Shown one piece after another: positions 47,201 through 61,100 of a stretch of DNA of 64,000 nucleotides. The translations under genes were made by a program, and so were the position numbers. A model generated the notes under the pieces. The model searched no databases. It had not been told where the DNA came from and saw nothing but the letters and a program-made list of their open reading frames with translations. Origin of the DNA: Nilaparvata lugens (Eukaryota > Arthropoda > Insecta > Hemiptera > Delphacidae); assembly GCF_014356525.2 (NCBI RefSeq), contig NC_052514.1, positions 3,710,190-3,774,189 of the forward strand, written 5' to 3'. Within the stretch, counting starts at the first letter, position 1. Each line of letters starts with the position of its first letter.

Positions 47201-50200
47201 TGCATAAAAATATAGAACTCATATGTTTTGCACATTTTTGAAAATATCCAAAATTCTTCTCCCAAATCAATTTCATCCAGTACCACAGGCTTGAGCCAAA
47301 AACGGTATCAATTCAAATTTATACGACGGCCTAAATAAAGATACCTTTTAAAATACCTAGATTATTTGTCTCTGATTGTATTAGCTGAGTATTGTTTTCA
47401 CTTTATTGTATTACAGTCATTATCTAGCCTATGTCATATTGTGACAACCTGTTTTTTTTGGGCTGATAAAATGTATTCTATTCTAATGAATTGATAAATC
47501 AGATTAGTTATCATTAACTGACTTGTTAAGTTTGTGACAGAGCAGATCGTAGATACAGTCAGCATGTTCAATGAATACATTAATAAACATAATAAAATAA
47601 CAGAGAATCGACAACTCTGTAGTCCTATTACTCCTACTGTCTTTACAAATTTTAATGGCTTATTAATAAAATAACAATAAATTATAACTATTATAGAAAT
47701 AAGTACCTTTTTTATTTTTTTTACATAAACACTACCTACCATAGTCATAGCCACCTCTAATACAAGGCCTAGGCATACGATATTGCAACGTCGCAGCGTA
47801 GGCCTAGAATCTGATACATTTTTTTTGTTATTTCTATTAAAACTAGTCACTAGGACTAACCATTAATTTTGTTCTGTTATTTCTTATCCTAAATTAATTT
47901 TTATTGCTAAAGTCTTCCAGTGAAGCCTACAGTTCCATTCTATAATTTCACTACTTTAAATTATTTCACTACACTTTTATTCAATATACTTTTTTCACTC
48001 CACTAGCACTACACCAACTCGAAGGGCTTTGTTCTCTTCAACCTCCTAGTGATTTCAGTGTTGTCTAGTAGTATCTAATACATGATTGGTGAAAAAGATC
48101 AGCTGGTATTTTTTAAAGTCTTTTTCACCAACCATGTATTAGATTCTAGGCCTACACTGCGACGTTGCAATATCGTAGGACGGGGCCTTGTGTTAGAGGT
48201 GGCTATGCCATAGTTCCAGCACTCATGCCATTTCCAAGTGTCCCTTTTACAATTGAAAAAAAGATACTAAAAATGGCATGAGTTCTGAAAGTAGTAGTGT
48301 TTATGTAAAAACTTCATGAAGGGTACTAGATATTTCTATAATAATTAAACAGTTGCCCTATGAAAACACTTCATTAAAACAATTATGAATAATGAATGGC
48401 TGATTAATTTATGAATCAAATTAGTTACTACTAACTGACTTGTTAAGATTGTGGCAGAGTAGATCATAGATACAGTCAGCATCTTCACGATTGATGTAAT
48501 AGAAAATTATGAATAATGAATGGCTGATTAATTTATGAATCAAATTAGTTACTATGAACTGACTTGTTGAGTTTGTGACATAGAAGATCGTAAATACAGT
48601 TGGCATCTTGAGCGGGCACGCCTTCCCAGGCGACTAAAACGACGACTATCCAAGCCGTGCTGCAAGAATGACCTTGACGATGCTTCACTATCACCAACAG
48701 CTTCTCGTCGAGTGAGGCTCGCCGTATCACCCACTTGGCCAGCGGACAGCCTGGAACGGTCTTGCCTTCTTTTCCTGTGTAAACCACCTAAAAAAACCGA
48801 AACATAATTATTATTATTGAAAAATAAATACAAATTATAACAACTAGTTTCAGTAAAAACCATCTCCAGGTTTAAAAAAATAAATTTTAAATTGAATAAA
48901 TATATTTAAAATACAAATTATAACAACTAGTTTCAGTAAAAACCCATCTTCAGGTTTCAATAAATAAATTTTAAATAAAATTAATTAATTAAAAATTTAT
49001 TTTTTTAAACCTGAAGATGGTGTGGATCACTGAAACTAGTTGTTATAATTTGTATTTTTGATCTATTATTTTATTAATATTACTAACTGAATGTTTTAGC
49101 CTACACATGTTTTAGAAAAGAATGTTATGATCACCCCGACACATATTATTATATTGGGGTATCATAATTAGGACTAAGTTTAGTATTAGCAATTTTGTAT
49201 GTTTAATAAAATAATAATGTACCTATATGTTTTGTCAATAAACTCCTCTGGTTGCAATTCATTGGCAATCAAAGAAATTATTATTATTATCAATTTCAAA
49301 ATAGGTACTAATTCTATTTTTATGAATAAATATAAGTAGCCCTGATTTCATACACATTAATATCTAGATCAATGGTCGCCAAACAGTCGATCGCGAGCTA
49401 CCGGTAGCTCGTGGGGTAGTTTTTGGTAGCTCACACAAAAATGCTTAGGTTGTCAAACATGCTTGGGTTGAGAAGCATGATTACAACATTTTGCATTTCT
49501 CACAGATATAACTGAGAAGTTGAATGATTCAAATTTGCAGCTTCAAGTGAAAGATACGGACATCGGTGGAATGATTTCAACTGTAAAATCGTTTCCCAAG
49601 AAGCTCGAGATGTGGGAAAAGAATGTAGTCCAGTTTGAATATAAACACTTTCCCAGTCTGAAGAAAATCAATGACGAAAAAATCCTCTACAGCACCGCAG
49701 CAATAACCAAGAATACGTTACAATTCTTTCAGACTTGTGACAACAGTTTGATCAACGATTTCAAGATTTTAAAAGCATATCGAATAAGGTGCAATTCATC
49801 AACTCTCCTTTTGTTGAGATCGATGCAGAAGATTTTGCAGCTTATGTTGTGAAACATTTTGGTGGAGATCAGGCTTCAGTTGAAATGGAATTTGTGGATT
49901 TTCAAAATGATCAGTCTCTCAGATCACTTTCTACAACTGGAAATATTTGGCCTCAAGTCCCCAAAGAAAAATATCCAAATATTATTAAAGTTGCATTAAG
50001 GTCGAAAGCTATGTTCAGCTCTACCCACTTGTGTGAAGCATCTTTTTCAAGTATGAAATTCATAAAAAATCTATATAGGAACAGACTGACTGATGAACAA
50101 TTGGACAACTACATCAGAATGGCGGCTACAACGTACACTCCAAGAATCAAGAAAATACTTGATGACCAAAAAGAGTTCCACTGCTCTCATTGAAATGTAC

Positions 50201-51037
50201 ATTTCAACTTTTGTTATACTTTTTGCTATGAGATGAGTAGATTTCAACACTAGAAATGTATCTTTGTATGCAATAAAAGTGTGAAACTCATTTCATTTTG
50301 CGTACCGTACTTTCTTCAGTCTTATATTTCTTGGTAGCTCACTAGAAGATTTATAAATGCTATTCTAGCTCACAGGCTCACAAGTTTGGCGACCATTGAT
50401 CTAGATAATAATTCAAATTAATTTATTCAACTGGTGAACCCACCTTCTCAATCCTAACTGCATTTCCTTTGATCCCAGTTCTGGCCTCCAAATCTTGTCT
50501 GAGATCAGGCAAAGACGAAGCAGCTCCCAAGTGCGTGTAGTAAGACCCGGGTTCCGGGGGACACTTATCCGGTGGGAAGCAATTGCAGTCTGGGACCTCA
50601 GTTCGTACATTATTTTTCAACCTGGAATTGAAAGAAGAAAGTTCAATTTTCTGATATTATATTAACTTCTGTTATACATGAATACATGACATTGACCCAT
50701 ATATCATTATTTTGGATATAATTTTTCTGAGTTAAACTTTTAGTCGTGGAATTAATTATTAATCCACTAAGCGTTTAAATTCTTGATGTTCAAACTATGA
50801 ACATGTGCTTTATCACATTCATTAGCTGAGTAATAGAGACAATATCTCAGTCTAATCAAATGAGAGTCTTTGTTGACTATCAGCACACTTCATAAAATAT
50901 ATGAGATAATATAATATAATATATAATAATATAATATAATATATAATAATATAATATAATATATAATAATATAATATAATATATAATAATATAATATAAT
51001 ATTATTATTACAGATTTCAGTTTGATCTATCCAGCAA

Positions 51038-51077
<40 letters not shown>

Positions 51078-51359
51078 GGTAGAGAGTTAGTGGGGAGGAT
51101 ATTTTTAATATTCTTTCCGAAGAATGGACATTGATATGTCCAAAGCTCGGCCAATTTATGTAGATGCATAACAATATAATTATCTATAGTTATTATATTA
51201 CAAATTGCTTTTTCATATCGTGTACAGTTCAATAATTATTTTCTCAGTCTATATTATGTAAATTCATCTATAATTTTGCTGTATTGTAAGCTATTGTATA
51301 TAAGTGTATGAGTCAGTATATATTGTAATCTACATAAATAAAGTACTCAATCAATCAAT

Positions 51360-51400
<41 letters not shown>

Positions 51401-54400
51401 ATAACGCTACAGCCCAAATCGGGCTCTGGCCTCAACCAAAATACGCCTCCATCCATCTCTATCTAACGCAGCAAGGATATAATATAGCGAATTCCAGAAT
51501 CTGAAGAAATATATGTTGCATTAGTATTTAATATTATACATTATTATTTATATTTATTACCGTAGTATATTTATTTCCTGATAGGCATTACACTCAAACC
51601 TCACTCAAAAGTTTTATTTTATTGTCATCACACTACATTTATCAATTCTGAATTCTAGCACCTGTATTCTGCAGTATCGTATTGTTCCTCATCCAACAGG
51701 ACCACTCACAATTACAGCCATAGCTGAACTGAATATGAAACTCAGAGATTGAGACAATATTTTATTAAAGTTTTCAACTGAGTTACATTTATTTATGAGT
51801 CACTTACAATCTACAGTATGATTAACACAGTATAAATAGGATAAATTAAGAAATAATAAGATACAAAATTATATAAGAACAAAATATGTAGGTACTGTAA
51901 AGAAAAATTCGATGATTCACTCGTTAGACTCACTGAGACAATATTTATTGGATATGGTAACAGTTATGTAATGGTCCCATTACAAGGTAGTTGATTTATT
52001 TAAAGTTCCCGCTGAAGCCATCTGGTTTTTCTCCCTTTTAACTCTTTGTGGGAAATTTTCTTTAAATTTGTTGCCAGTCTGCCTTGCCGACTGCTTTGGT
52101 TGGTAGTTGAGGTTTCGCTCCAACTAAATAAACCTATCAAATCCATTGTTTCAACTGTTTCATTGCCCATCGTTTGATTGGTAAATAAATTCCCTTTTAC
52201 TGCTTTAATCCAATAAAGTTTGGTTTAACAAAGTTGTAGAGGGCGCTGGCTGTCTTCCTTCCAGGCTATCTAAGTAGCTCCATTCCTTGTTTGAAAAAGA
52301 GAATAGCTGGCGTCTGTTGGACCACGGCTGTACAATGGCATAACCATCTAATTTTGCCGAATGCTGTTGAACTACCAGAGTTTGTTACTCCCAATTGGAA
52401 AGTTCACCGAATCGAGGTAACACATCTCCAATTTTTCTACCAACCTGGAACAATCGGCGAATAGTGGGGGAAGTTATTCGTTTATCCTTGTCAGGTTGGG
52501 AATATAATAGTTTGTTCTCGATAATAAATTATTGTATTCCTTTCACTGTCCGTGTTGAGTCGGAAATGATCGAGCAGTGTATTTGAGGAACACTTGACCG
52601 CAACACTACTGGGGACTAAAATAGAATAAAATAACATGAAACATTAATAGTTCATCTGATTGAATAGAATCAAATTCAATTCATTTTTCATCTCCATTTC
52701 CTATTCAATTTTTCAATAGGTCCATTTGAATTGTCATGTTTATTTACTTATTATTTTACAAAGGCGACTTTCTAGAAGTATATTTAGCCTAGGTGATCAT
52801 GATGATGGGATGAATGATAATACAATGGAGGTAGAGTTATGAATGAATTAAAATGACAGGTTATGCTATCCACTTGAATTGATTTGAGTCCACTTTTCAG
52901 TCCAGAAATAAAATATAAACTAGAAATTTTGAATTTGATTTTATTAAAAACCAATAAATATAATAATAGAATGATAACATTTAATAAACTCTCAGAACTT
53001 GAAAATATTAAGTTATTAAGAAAAATTTTGAACCAGAAATAAAACACAAACTAATTATGACATGTGTCAATATTATAAATTTAGCATCAAACTCAAATAA
53101 TTTTCCATCTTCAATTATTTATATTTATTATTTATTCATTTATATTTTTTACAAAGAAACACTGATTGGGAGAGAAAAACTAAGGATACTCCTTGTACTA
53201 TTTCTTTCCCAAATTTAGATAACACTTTAAAAGTCCAAAATAGGGTTATGATTTCACTTTACTAAAATTTAGTCCATTTTCACTCAAAAACAACGAAAAC
53301 TAAGATTTTTAAATTTTGACGGTTGAAAACAGAATAAAAAACAAAAATATCACACTCAAATCATCATTAATTGGAAAATTTTTAAAATTCATATAAAAAT
53401 TGGAATAGGTATTTTTGAATTGTTATTTGATAATATAACCATCAATTTAACATAATCAGATATGAAATATGATTGATTATTTTTACTCACTTCTCCAGAT
53501 GATCCTGAAACTCCTTGGTGGACACACTAGCTGCAGCAACCGCGCTCTCCCCACTCCTCACACTATCCGGCGTATTGGTCTCTCGTTTAGGTGCCTTCCC
53601 GTCCTTCCCGTCCTCACCGGTCTCCAACACCTCATCGAGGGTCTGCAAGCCCTGACAGCAACCATCCTTCAGGTGCTCGGCCGAGGGAGCTTCAGTTCCA
53701 CCCTTCCTACAACACCACGATCCATCCATCTTCTCCAGGTTGTTGGGGCCACCTTCACCACAGAACACATACCCTGGATGTTCCCGTTTCACCACGCCAT
53801 CCAGATACTGACTTCTAGGATCTGTGCCGAAGGGGACACGAGGGTACATCACACGGGGACATTCGGGGACTTCGGTGCTCTGGGAACTCTTCTCCACCAT
53901 TTTGGGCCCCATCCATTTCTCCTCCATCTTCCACATCTGTGGTCCACCCTTCATGGGAACACCGCCCCACTGACACATCCCCTCCTGTTTTATGGGCCAA
54001 GCCGCCCCCTCCTGTTTCATGGACCAGACCGTGTTTGTCTCCATTTTCACACCTGCAACACTACACCTTCCCAGATCCACTTGCAAGGTTTTATCAGTCA
54101 AACTATTCGACATGGTTGTTGTAACAGTCGTGGATGTATTGGCCTGTTGCCACCCGTATGCAGCACTATTCAGTGCTGCCCTTGTTGGCTTCAAATCTTC
54201 ATCCTGCTGTGTGGCTTTGTTGTTGAAACAGGTCTGTGTTGTTGACGAATTGAACACGGATTGTTGTTGCTTTGTTGTCGTCATTGTTGTCATGGTTTGT
54301 TGCTGGGTTGAAAACCCTCCACCACTCACACCAACTTTACTCTCGTTCTTGAACTGATAATGAGGATCATGATATGGTGGGATCATATTTTGGTGGATCG

Positions 54401-55145
54401 GTGGTTTATTATCAACATACTGATGATTCCCAGGATGTTGTTGTTGTTGATGATACCCCATATTATGTTGGTGTTGATTTTTCCCATAAAACTTATCCCC
54501 ATCATTATACTGCATGTGATGATGTTGATGGCTCTGCACCTGTTGATGTCTATCCTGCACATTCTTCTCCTTCTTTGTTTTTGGCGTGTGTTCACCTTGT
54601 GGCATGCCAGGATGAGGCATGCCTGTTGACTGATGTTGCCACGCATTTGATGTGGAAGGCATGGTTGTTGAAGGAGAATGTAGACCAGGTGCAGGCGACG
54701 CACAAGGTGATGGCAATGGGGTGTGTTTCCTACTCGCAGGCGGCGTCTTGGGGGAAGCCTGTTTGGAAGTTCCACTGCCTTGTGATTTTGTAGTCATGGT
54801 TGCTTGGGATTGTGTACCTGTAGCTACAGGGTTGTTCTGTGAAACAGGGGTAGCATTTTTCGAACTTCTCTCATTAGCTTTGAACTCATTACCATTGTCC
54901 ATAGATGTTGCATATCGCATAAAACTTTCCATTGCTGAAATGCCGGTTTCTGGTTCCACTGAACCCATCTGATGGTGTTGATGATGGTTAGGGCCCCACG
55001 GCCAAACGCCACCACCCTCAGAAAGATAATTCCGAGGATGGTGGCCTTGTGCTAAAAAATTCCCGGTCTGGAGATAGTTTTGGTCTTTGGACAATTTTTC
55101 TTGTTGCTGCTGCTGGTTGATGAAGTTCTGATGCTGCTGTTGCAA

Positions 55146-55176
<31 letters not shown>

Positions 55177-58100
55177 AATTGTTGCTGCTGTTGCATCATC
55201 CTGTTGTTTTCATGCTGATTGTTTTGGATTCCTGTAACAATGACGAATCAATTATTATTGATTAATTCCAATTCACAAAAACTGAAGGATTAAAACACTT
55301 TTGTAATTAACAATTATCCTATGTAATTAACTAAAATAGTGGTCTTCTTCTTACAGCTCAATCATTTGATTGAGGTAGGATATAGGGAAATATCAATAGC
55401 GGTAGGATATAGGAAAACATGCGACCCCTTAAACTCTATCTTTTGGCATGTCATACGATTATGTTCAAGATTCAAGCCTTCATTACTTTTTTTTCTTAAT
55501 ATTTGCTATGTGAAGTCTTAAAGAGTAATAAACCTACAATTTTGAAATCTTGACTTATTTCTTCAACCCTCACACGTAACAAACTGCTGTTCAACTAAGG
55601 TTCGCCCCAGTTCAGGATTAAATCAAGCAATGATTGCAGTAAAAATAATTATTGAACTTCTCGTCTTTGCTGATTATTTTTCAGACCTTCAATCATAAAA
55701 AACTGCTGTTCAACTCAGGTTCATTTCAGTTCAGGATTAAATCAAGCTATAGTTGCAGTAAAAATAATGATTGAATTTCTCATCTATGCTGATTATGAAT
55801 ATATAAATTTTTTTTGTAATGACTATCTCATGTAAATTAACTCTAATAGTGCCAAACTATAGAAAAACATGTACCCCAGCCCTATTTTCTAGCATGGCAT
55901 ACGGTATTATGTTCAAGATTTAAGCCTTCATTACTTTTCTTTCTTAATATTTGCTATGTAAAGTCTTGAAGAGAAATAAACATACAGTTTTGAAATCTTA
56001 TTTCTTCAAACTTCAAACATAACAAAATGTTGTTCAACTCAGATCATTAAATCAAGCTATGTTTGCAAAAGAAATGATTATTGAACTTGTTGCTGATTAT
56101 AGAATATATTTGAAAATGTTTGTGAAGACTGGTTACTTCCTTAATCATATTTCTTCCTTACATCATATTTGTGAGATTGACTCCATACTCTTTGTATGTT
56201 AAGACTTGTAACTGATTTTCTTCAAAATTAAAAAATGTTTGTGAAGATTGAAGCTTTTTTAACAGAATATTTGTATAATTTATTACATACTCTTTGTATG
56301 TAACGACCGATTTCATGGCAATAAAAAGTTCCAATCAAAAAATATATTAATGAAAACTAGAACCAACCTTCATTAGACCTGCGCATCTGGCCATTCATAG
56401 GACTCATCTGCGGCTGATGCATGTGATTAGTCTGCTGCATATGATGGTTGTGATTGGTCTGATGCTGGTTCTGATGAAGGGACTGGTTCTGCTGTTGACT
56501 CTGCACGTGGTTTTGCTGTTGTTGCTGCTGCTGCTGCTGCTGTTGCAACTGGTTCTGTTGATTCTGCTGTTGTTGCTGCTGCAACTGGTTCTGTTGATTC
56601 TGCTGTTGCTGCAACTGGCTCTGTTGATTCTGCTGTTGCTGCAACTGGTTCTGTTGACTCTGCTGTTGTTGCAACTGATTCTGTTGCTGTTGCTGTTGCT
56701 GCAACTGATTCTGTTGCTGTTGTTGCAACTGATTCTGTTGATTCTGCTGTTGTTGCAACTGGTTCTGTTGATTCTGCTGGTGTTGCATTTGATTCTGTTG
56801 TTGCTGCAACTGATTCTGTTGATTCTGCTGTTGTTGCTGCAACTGATTCTGCTGTTGCTGCAACTGATTCTGTTGATTCTGCTGTTGTTGCTGCAACTGA
56901 TTCTGCTGTTGCTGCAGCTGGTTCTGTTGATTCTGCTGCTGTTGCTGCAACTGATTCTGCTGCTGCTGCAGCTGATTCTGACCCTGCGACGACCCATGAT
57001 GTGGAGACTGATGGGGCATCTGATGCGGAGATGGATGTGGAGACTGCTGCGTCATGTGGTGAGGAGATTGCTGAGGTAGATGGGTGTGAGGAGATTGTTG
57101 AGGAGCGTGGTGAGGGGACTGCTGAGGCATATGGTGAGGGGATTGTTGAGGCATATGGTGAGGAGATTGTTGAGGCATTGGTGAGGGATTTTGCATGGGA
57201 TGAGGGGAAGGCTGTTGCATCGGGTGTGGAGACTGTTGCTGCTGGAAACTGTGAGGAGATGGTTGAGGCTGGTTCTGCTGTTTCTGATTCTGCTGATTCT
57301 GAAACTGGTTGACACCATGTTGCTGCTGTTGCTGCTTATTCAAAATCATCGTCTTTATCCTGTTATTAATGTTTGTCCTCTCCTGCTGATTACTGAACAT
57401 CTCCTGTCCTCCATCTACATCCATGAAATTGGCTTTCTCCTCTCTCTTGCGGCGCTCATTGTCTGCCCAGTTGTTTTGGTTCTGATTGTCGTTGGTTTGC
57501 TGTTGTTCCATGGCACTCCATGAATGAATTTGTTGTTGTTGACTTTCCATTTGATTGTTGTTGGCGTTTGATGTTGTGCCGTTGTTGTTGGCTAGCCTGT
57601 TGTTAGGCTCCCCTAGTAGTCCACCTGATGTGGTGTGTAAATCATGGCCTGGATACCTGTGTACAAAGAGAATAACAATAGATTAGACACCATTCATTTC
57701 CAATGCTTTTCAATGTACGGAGTTACTTATCAATTTCATGTAGAATGTTCAATAATTTTGCACCACCGAGACTCTGCAGGGTCAGAAGCCTCACCTCTCC
57801 CAAGAAGTTTTGCCTAAATGGTCGTCCTTCTTTGAGCAGTGGTGAGATAGTTCAGTGAAGATTGACAAACAACGATACTCCTCTAGTTTGTTCAAAGTCT
57901 GAATAAGGAATATTATTATTAGAGGATGATGATATTCAGTCAATAGTCTTCAATGTGTGTTGATATATACTGTACTTTGAGAATTCAAATTCATTTTATT
58001 TTCAGAAAGTGTGTGTTTTGCACTACCTTAGGTAATACATTATTTTGATATGTATTTTAAAAGATTCAATGGGCTATTTTTTGTCCATTTGACTATCCCT

Positions 58101-61100
58101 CAAATATCTTCTTCATTATTTATTCAACAGTACAAAAGATTCTCCATATTTCTTCATAGCTTGTCGTTCCACTTTTTGTTTTCTTGCGTCCCAATCTAGA
58201 ATTGTGAATTCACCAATAAATAGAATTCAAGTAACTTACTATTCAATCACTTCATCTTTCACTTCAACATCACTTCATTTCATCTTAAAACAAATTCTAT
58301 TTTATTTGATTTTATTGTGGAATTTGGTGTATACTGACCCACTAGAGCTGTGTAAACTCTGCTGCAATAGGTGGGGAGGTTGTTGAAGTGGGTATCCAGG
58401 CTTCGCGTTTCCCGGATTGCCATTGGCTGCGGGGGTGACCGCCTTGGGCACCGCGACGCCCTGTGACTCATCCAGCTGCGTCACCGAACTGCACCGCGAA
58501 TTCGGCGTCGTTGGAGCCGTCACGTCCTGAAACAAGGACATTGAATTACGGTATTATGAGATGAAACAAACAATTATTCATATTGAATGAAAAAGACTAA
58601 GAAATTGTCAAAAAACCACAGATTAGAAAGACCGGTTTCGGTTATTACACCATTGTCTTTCTAATCTGTGGTTTTTTGACAATTTCTTAGTCTTTTTCAT
58701 TCAATATGAATAATTACCACAATATCAACTTCTCAACTACACAAAAAATTATTCATATGCTATACTAGTGACCTCCTGGGTTGGAGAACACTCTCATAAA
58801 CTGTTCTATTGACACACTTTTTTGATGTATTTCACACGACGTGCAGTCAATCATTCTAAGAGTTAAGCAAATTTGTTTACTTACTGACTGGAGTACTTCC
58901 GAACGGCTTGGGTTCATTTTCAACAGTGAAAATCCCGTTTTGCTGCGAGCAAGAGTCACTGTCAACAGTGTGCAAGCCTTTCAAAAGTACTCCAGTCAGT
59001 AAGTAAACAAATTTGCTTATTTCTTTGAATAATAATATCGTGTGACCTGGCTGGCTCAGACGTTTTTCAGGTCGCAACTGATCAATTTAAGGGCCTCTGA
59101 CATGACCTAACGACTGCTTTTTAGGCAGCCGGGACCGACGGTATAACGTCTCCATCCGAAACACGGGAGTGGCCCGAGATAAATATCTTGCCCGGGCCGG
59201 GATTTGAACCCGGGCCTCTGAATCATAAAGCCAGCATCTGATCCACTCGACTACGAAATAATTGACTGCATGTCGTGTAAAATACATCAAAAAGTATTAG
59301 TATAAAAAAGTACCTATAAAGTTAATACATCGCAGCTCGGAAAGGATCGAGAAACCACAATCTTCTGCTCCAATGATCTTTGAAATCCGCAACTTGTGAT
59401 CAAGTTTGGTGAAAATTATGGAAACAGCTTAATATTTCTCTCACAAGGATATTTTGATAGTAGGTTCAATTGAGAATCCTATTCAAATTGAAAAACTGCT
59501 TCTCTATTTCTTCATAATTTTTGTCCGTCATCTTGAGCTGCGTACAGACTTGAGCACCACGAACACGAGAATTTCACTTTCTTCAGCTGAGTATATTTAT
59601 ATTTGTGCAGAGACATTAAGGTACAGATATAATAAGCGTAGCATCAGCTGATGGAAAGTGAAATGCGCGTGTTCGTGGTGCTCAAGTCTGTACGCACCTT
59701 TAGATCCGTCATATCCAACTTCATGGGAATGTGGTCATATGATAGATAATTCCGATACAGAATTCGAATGAGAAAATGGATGGCAATCAATATGCAAAAT
59801 TTCAAGTTAATCAGTCCAGTACTTCAGTCGTGATGATGCGTCATTCGTGAAATTTCTATCTCGCAGGTGCATAAGCCAATTCTTTATTATATTATAGAAG
59901 ATAATTTTGTTTTTCTTATTGATTCTGATTGTGAATATTGTGAGTTTGAATAAATAGAATTTGAATTTTAATTTACCTGTGAGGAATGCGTGTAGCTGCC
60001 GTTCATATAGTCAGGTCTTGGAGACGCGTCCATATAGTCAGTGGTGCCATTTTGACGGCCGTTAACGGCGACAGGTGTGGCAATGGCGGTGGCGCCGCCA
60101 TTTGTCAACGGCGATGCTTGCGGCGGAAGTGTGGCCGCAGTCGGCGGCGGGTAGCCGCCATTTGTCTGCGTCAGAAACGCAGTCTGCTGCGGTTGCGGTT
60201 GCGTCTGGTAGCCGGGTACTGTAATCAAACAAAAATCATTACCCGATTCAATTGGGCTTCTATCTTACGTAAATTTTGTATTATATTTTTGGAGTAGCAG
60301 AAGTCTTTGGGGTGAATTACAGCATTTAATTTGGGGTTTTCGTTTAATTGACCGAGCGAAGTGAGGTCTAAGATTCAAGTCGACGGTTTGGCATTTCTCT
60401 TAATGTTTAAATGTTTATATGTTGCGCATTTACTGCAAAACGCGGTAATAGATTTTCATGAAATTTGACAGGTATGTTCCTTTTTGAATTGCGCGTCGAC
60501 TTATATACAAGGTTTTTGGAAATTTTGCATTTCAAGGATAATATAAAAGGAAAAAGGAGCCTCCTTCATACGCCAATATTGGAGTAAAAATCAGACCATA
60601 GAATTATTCATCATAAATCAGCTGACAAGTGATTACACAGATGTGTGGAGAAGCCAGTCTATTGCTGTATTTCCATAAGGTCTATAGTTTCAATCAGGTA
60701 CTTGTGAATGAGAATACTGCGTGAGGTCTACTGTTCACAGAACTACTAGTAATTATTATAAATTTTTGTATCACAAGTTAAATTAATTTGTTCTAATTAT
60801 TGAAATTATAACTAGTTGATTAAGGAAAATAGGCCTTTCACCATCCTCGGTAAATTGAGAATCCTTACACAACACTTCAAGTTAATCAGTTGAGTAGTTC
60901 AGACGTAATGATGCGTTTTCTATCCCGAATTTTTGATCTATCCCGTGATGATTCATCAAACATGTGCTTCGTATTCTGTGCATTTATAACAGTAGCCAAT
61001 TCCTTTCTTTATAAATAGTACAAATATGGAAGAAGAGGATATAAATAGAAGAAAAATTAAATAAATAGAAAAAAATTAGAAGATAAAAACAGTTGAGAAA

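Noticed and set aside
47434..47850. 138-residue - frame
   Set aside because: Consists of intron, a relic exon in a different frame and part of a foldback element; not a gene.
52000..52620. Solo LTR of a BEL/Pao or gypsy element
   Set aside because: No TG...CA ends with matching target duplication could be fixed, so kept only as a possibility.
53469..54245. 258-residue + frame opposite a Tet exon
   Set aside because: Shadow of the - strand coding exon 53491-55231, without similarity of its own.
56417..57079. 220-residue Leu-rich open frame on +
   Set aside because: It is the complement of the Tet CAG/CAA repeat; Leu runs are expected and no gene features are seen.
57765..57850. Possible extra Tet exon
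   Set aside because: No acceptor/donor pair gives the phase needed between 58339-58526 and 56368-57656, which already join in frame.
59200..59256. tRNA gene on -
   Set aside because: The A and B boxes are there but the head is fused to a SINE body with an (ATT)n tail, and a truncated copy occurs elsewhere.
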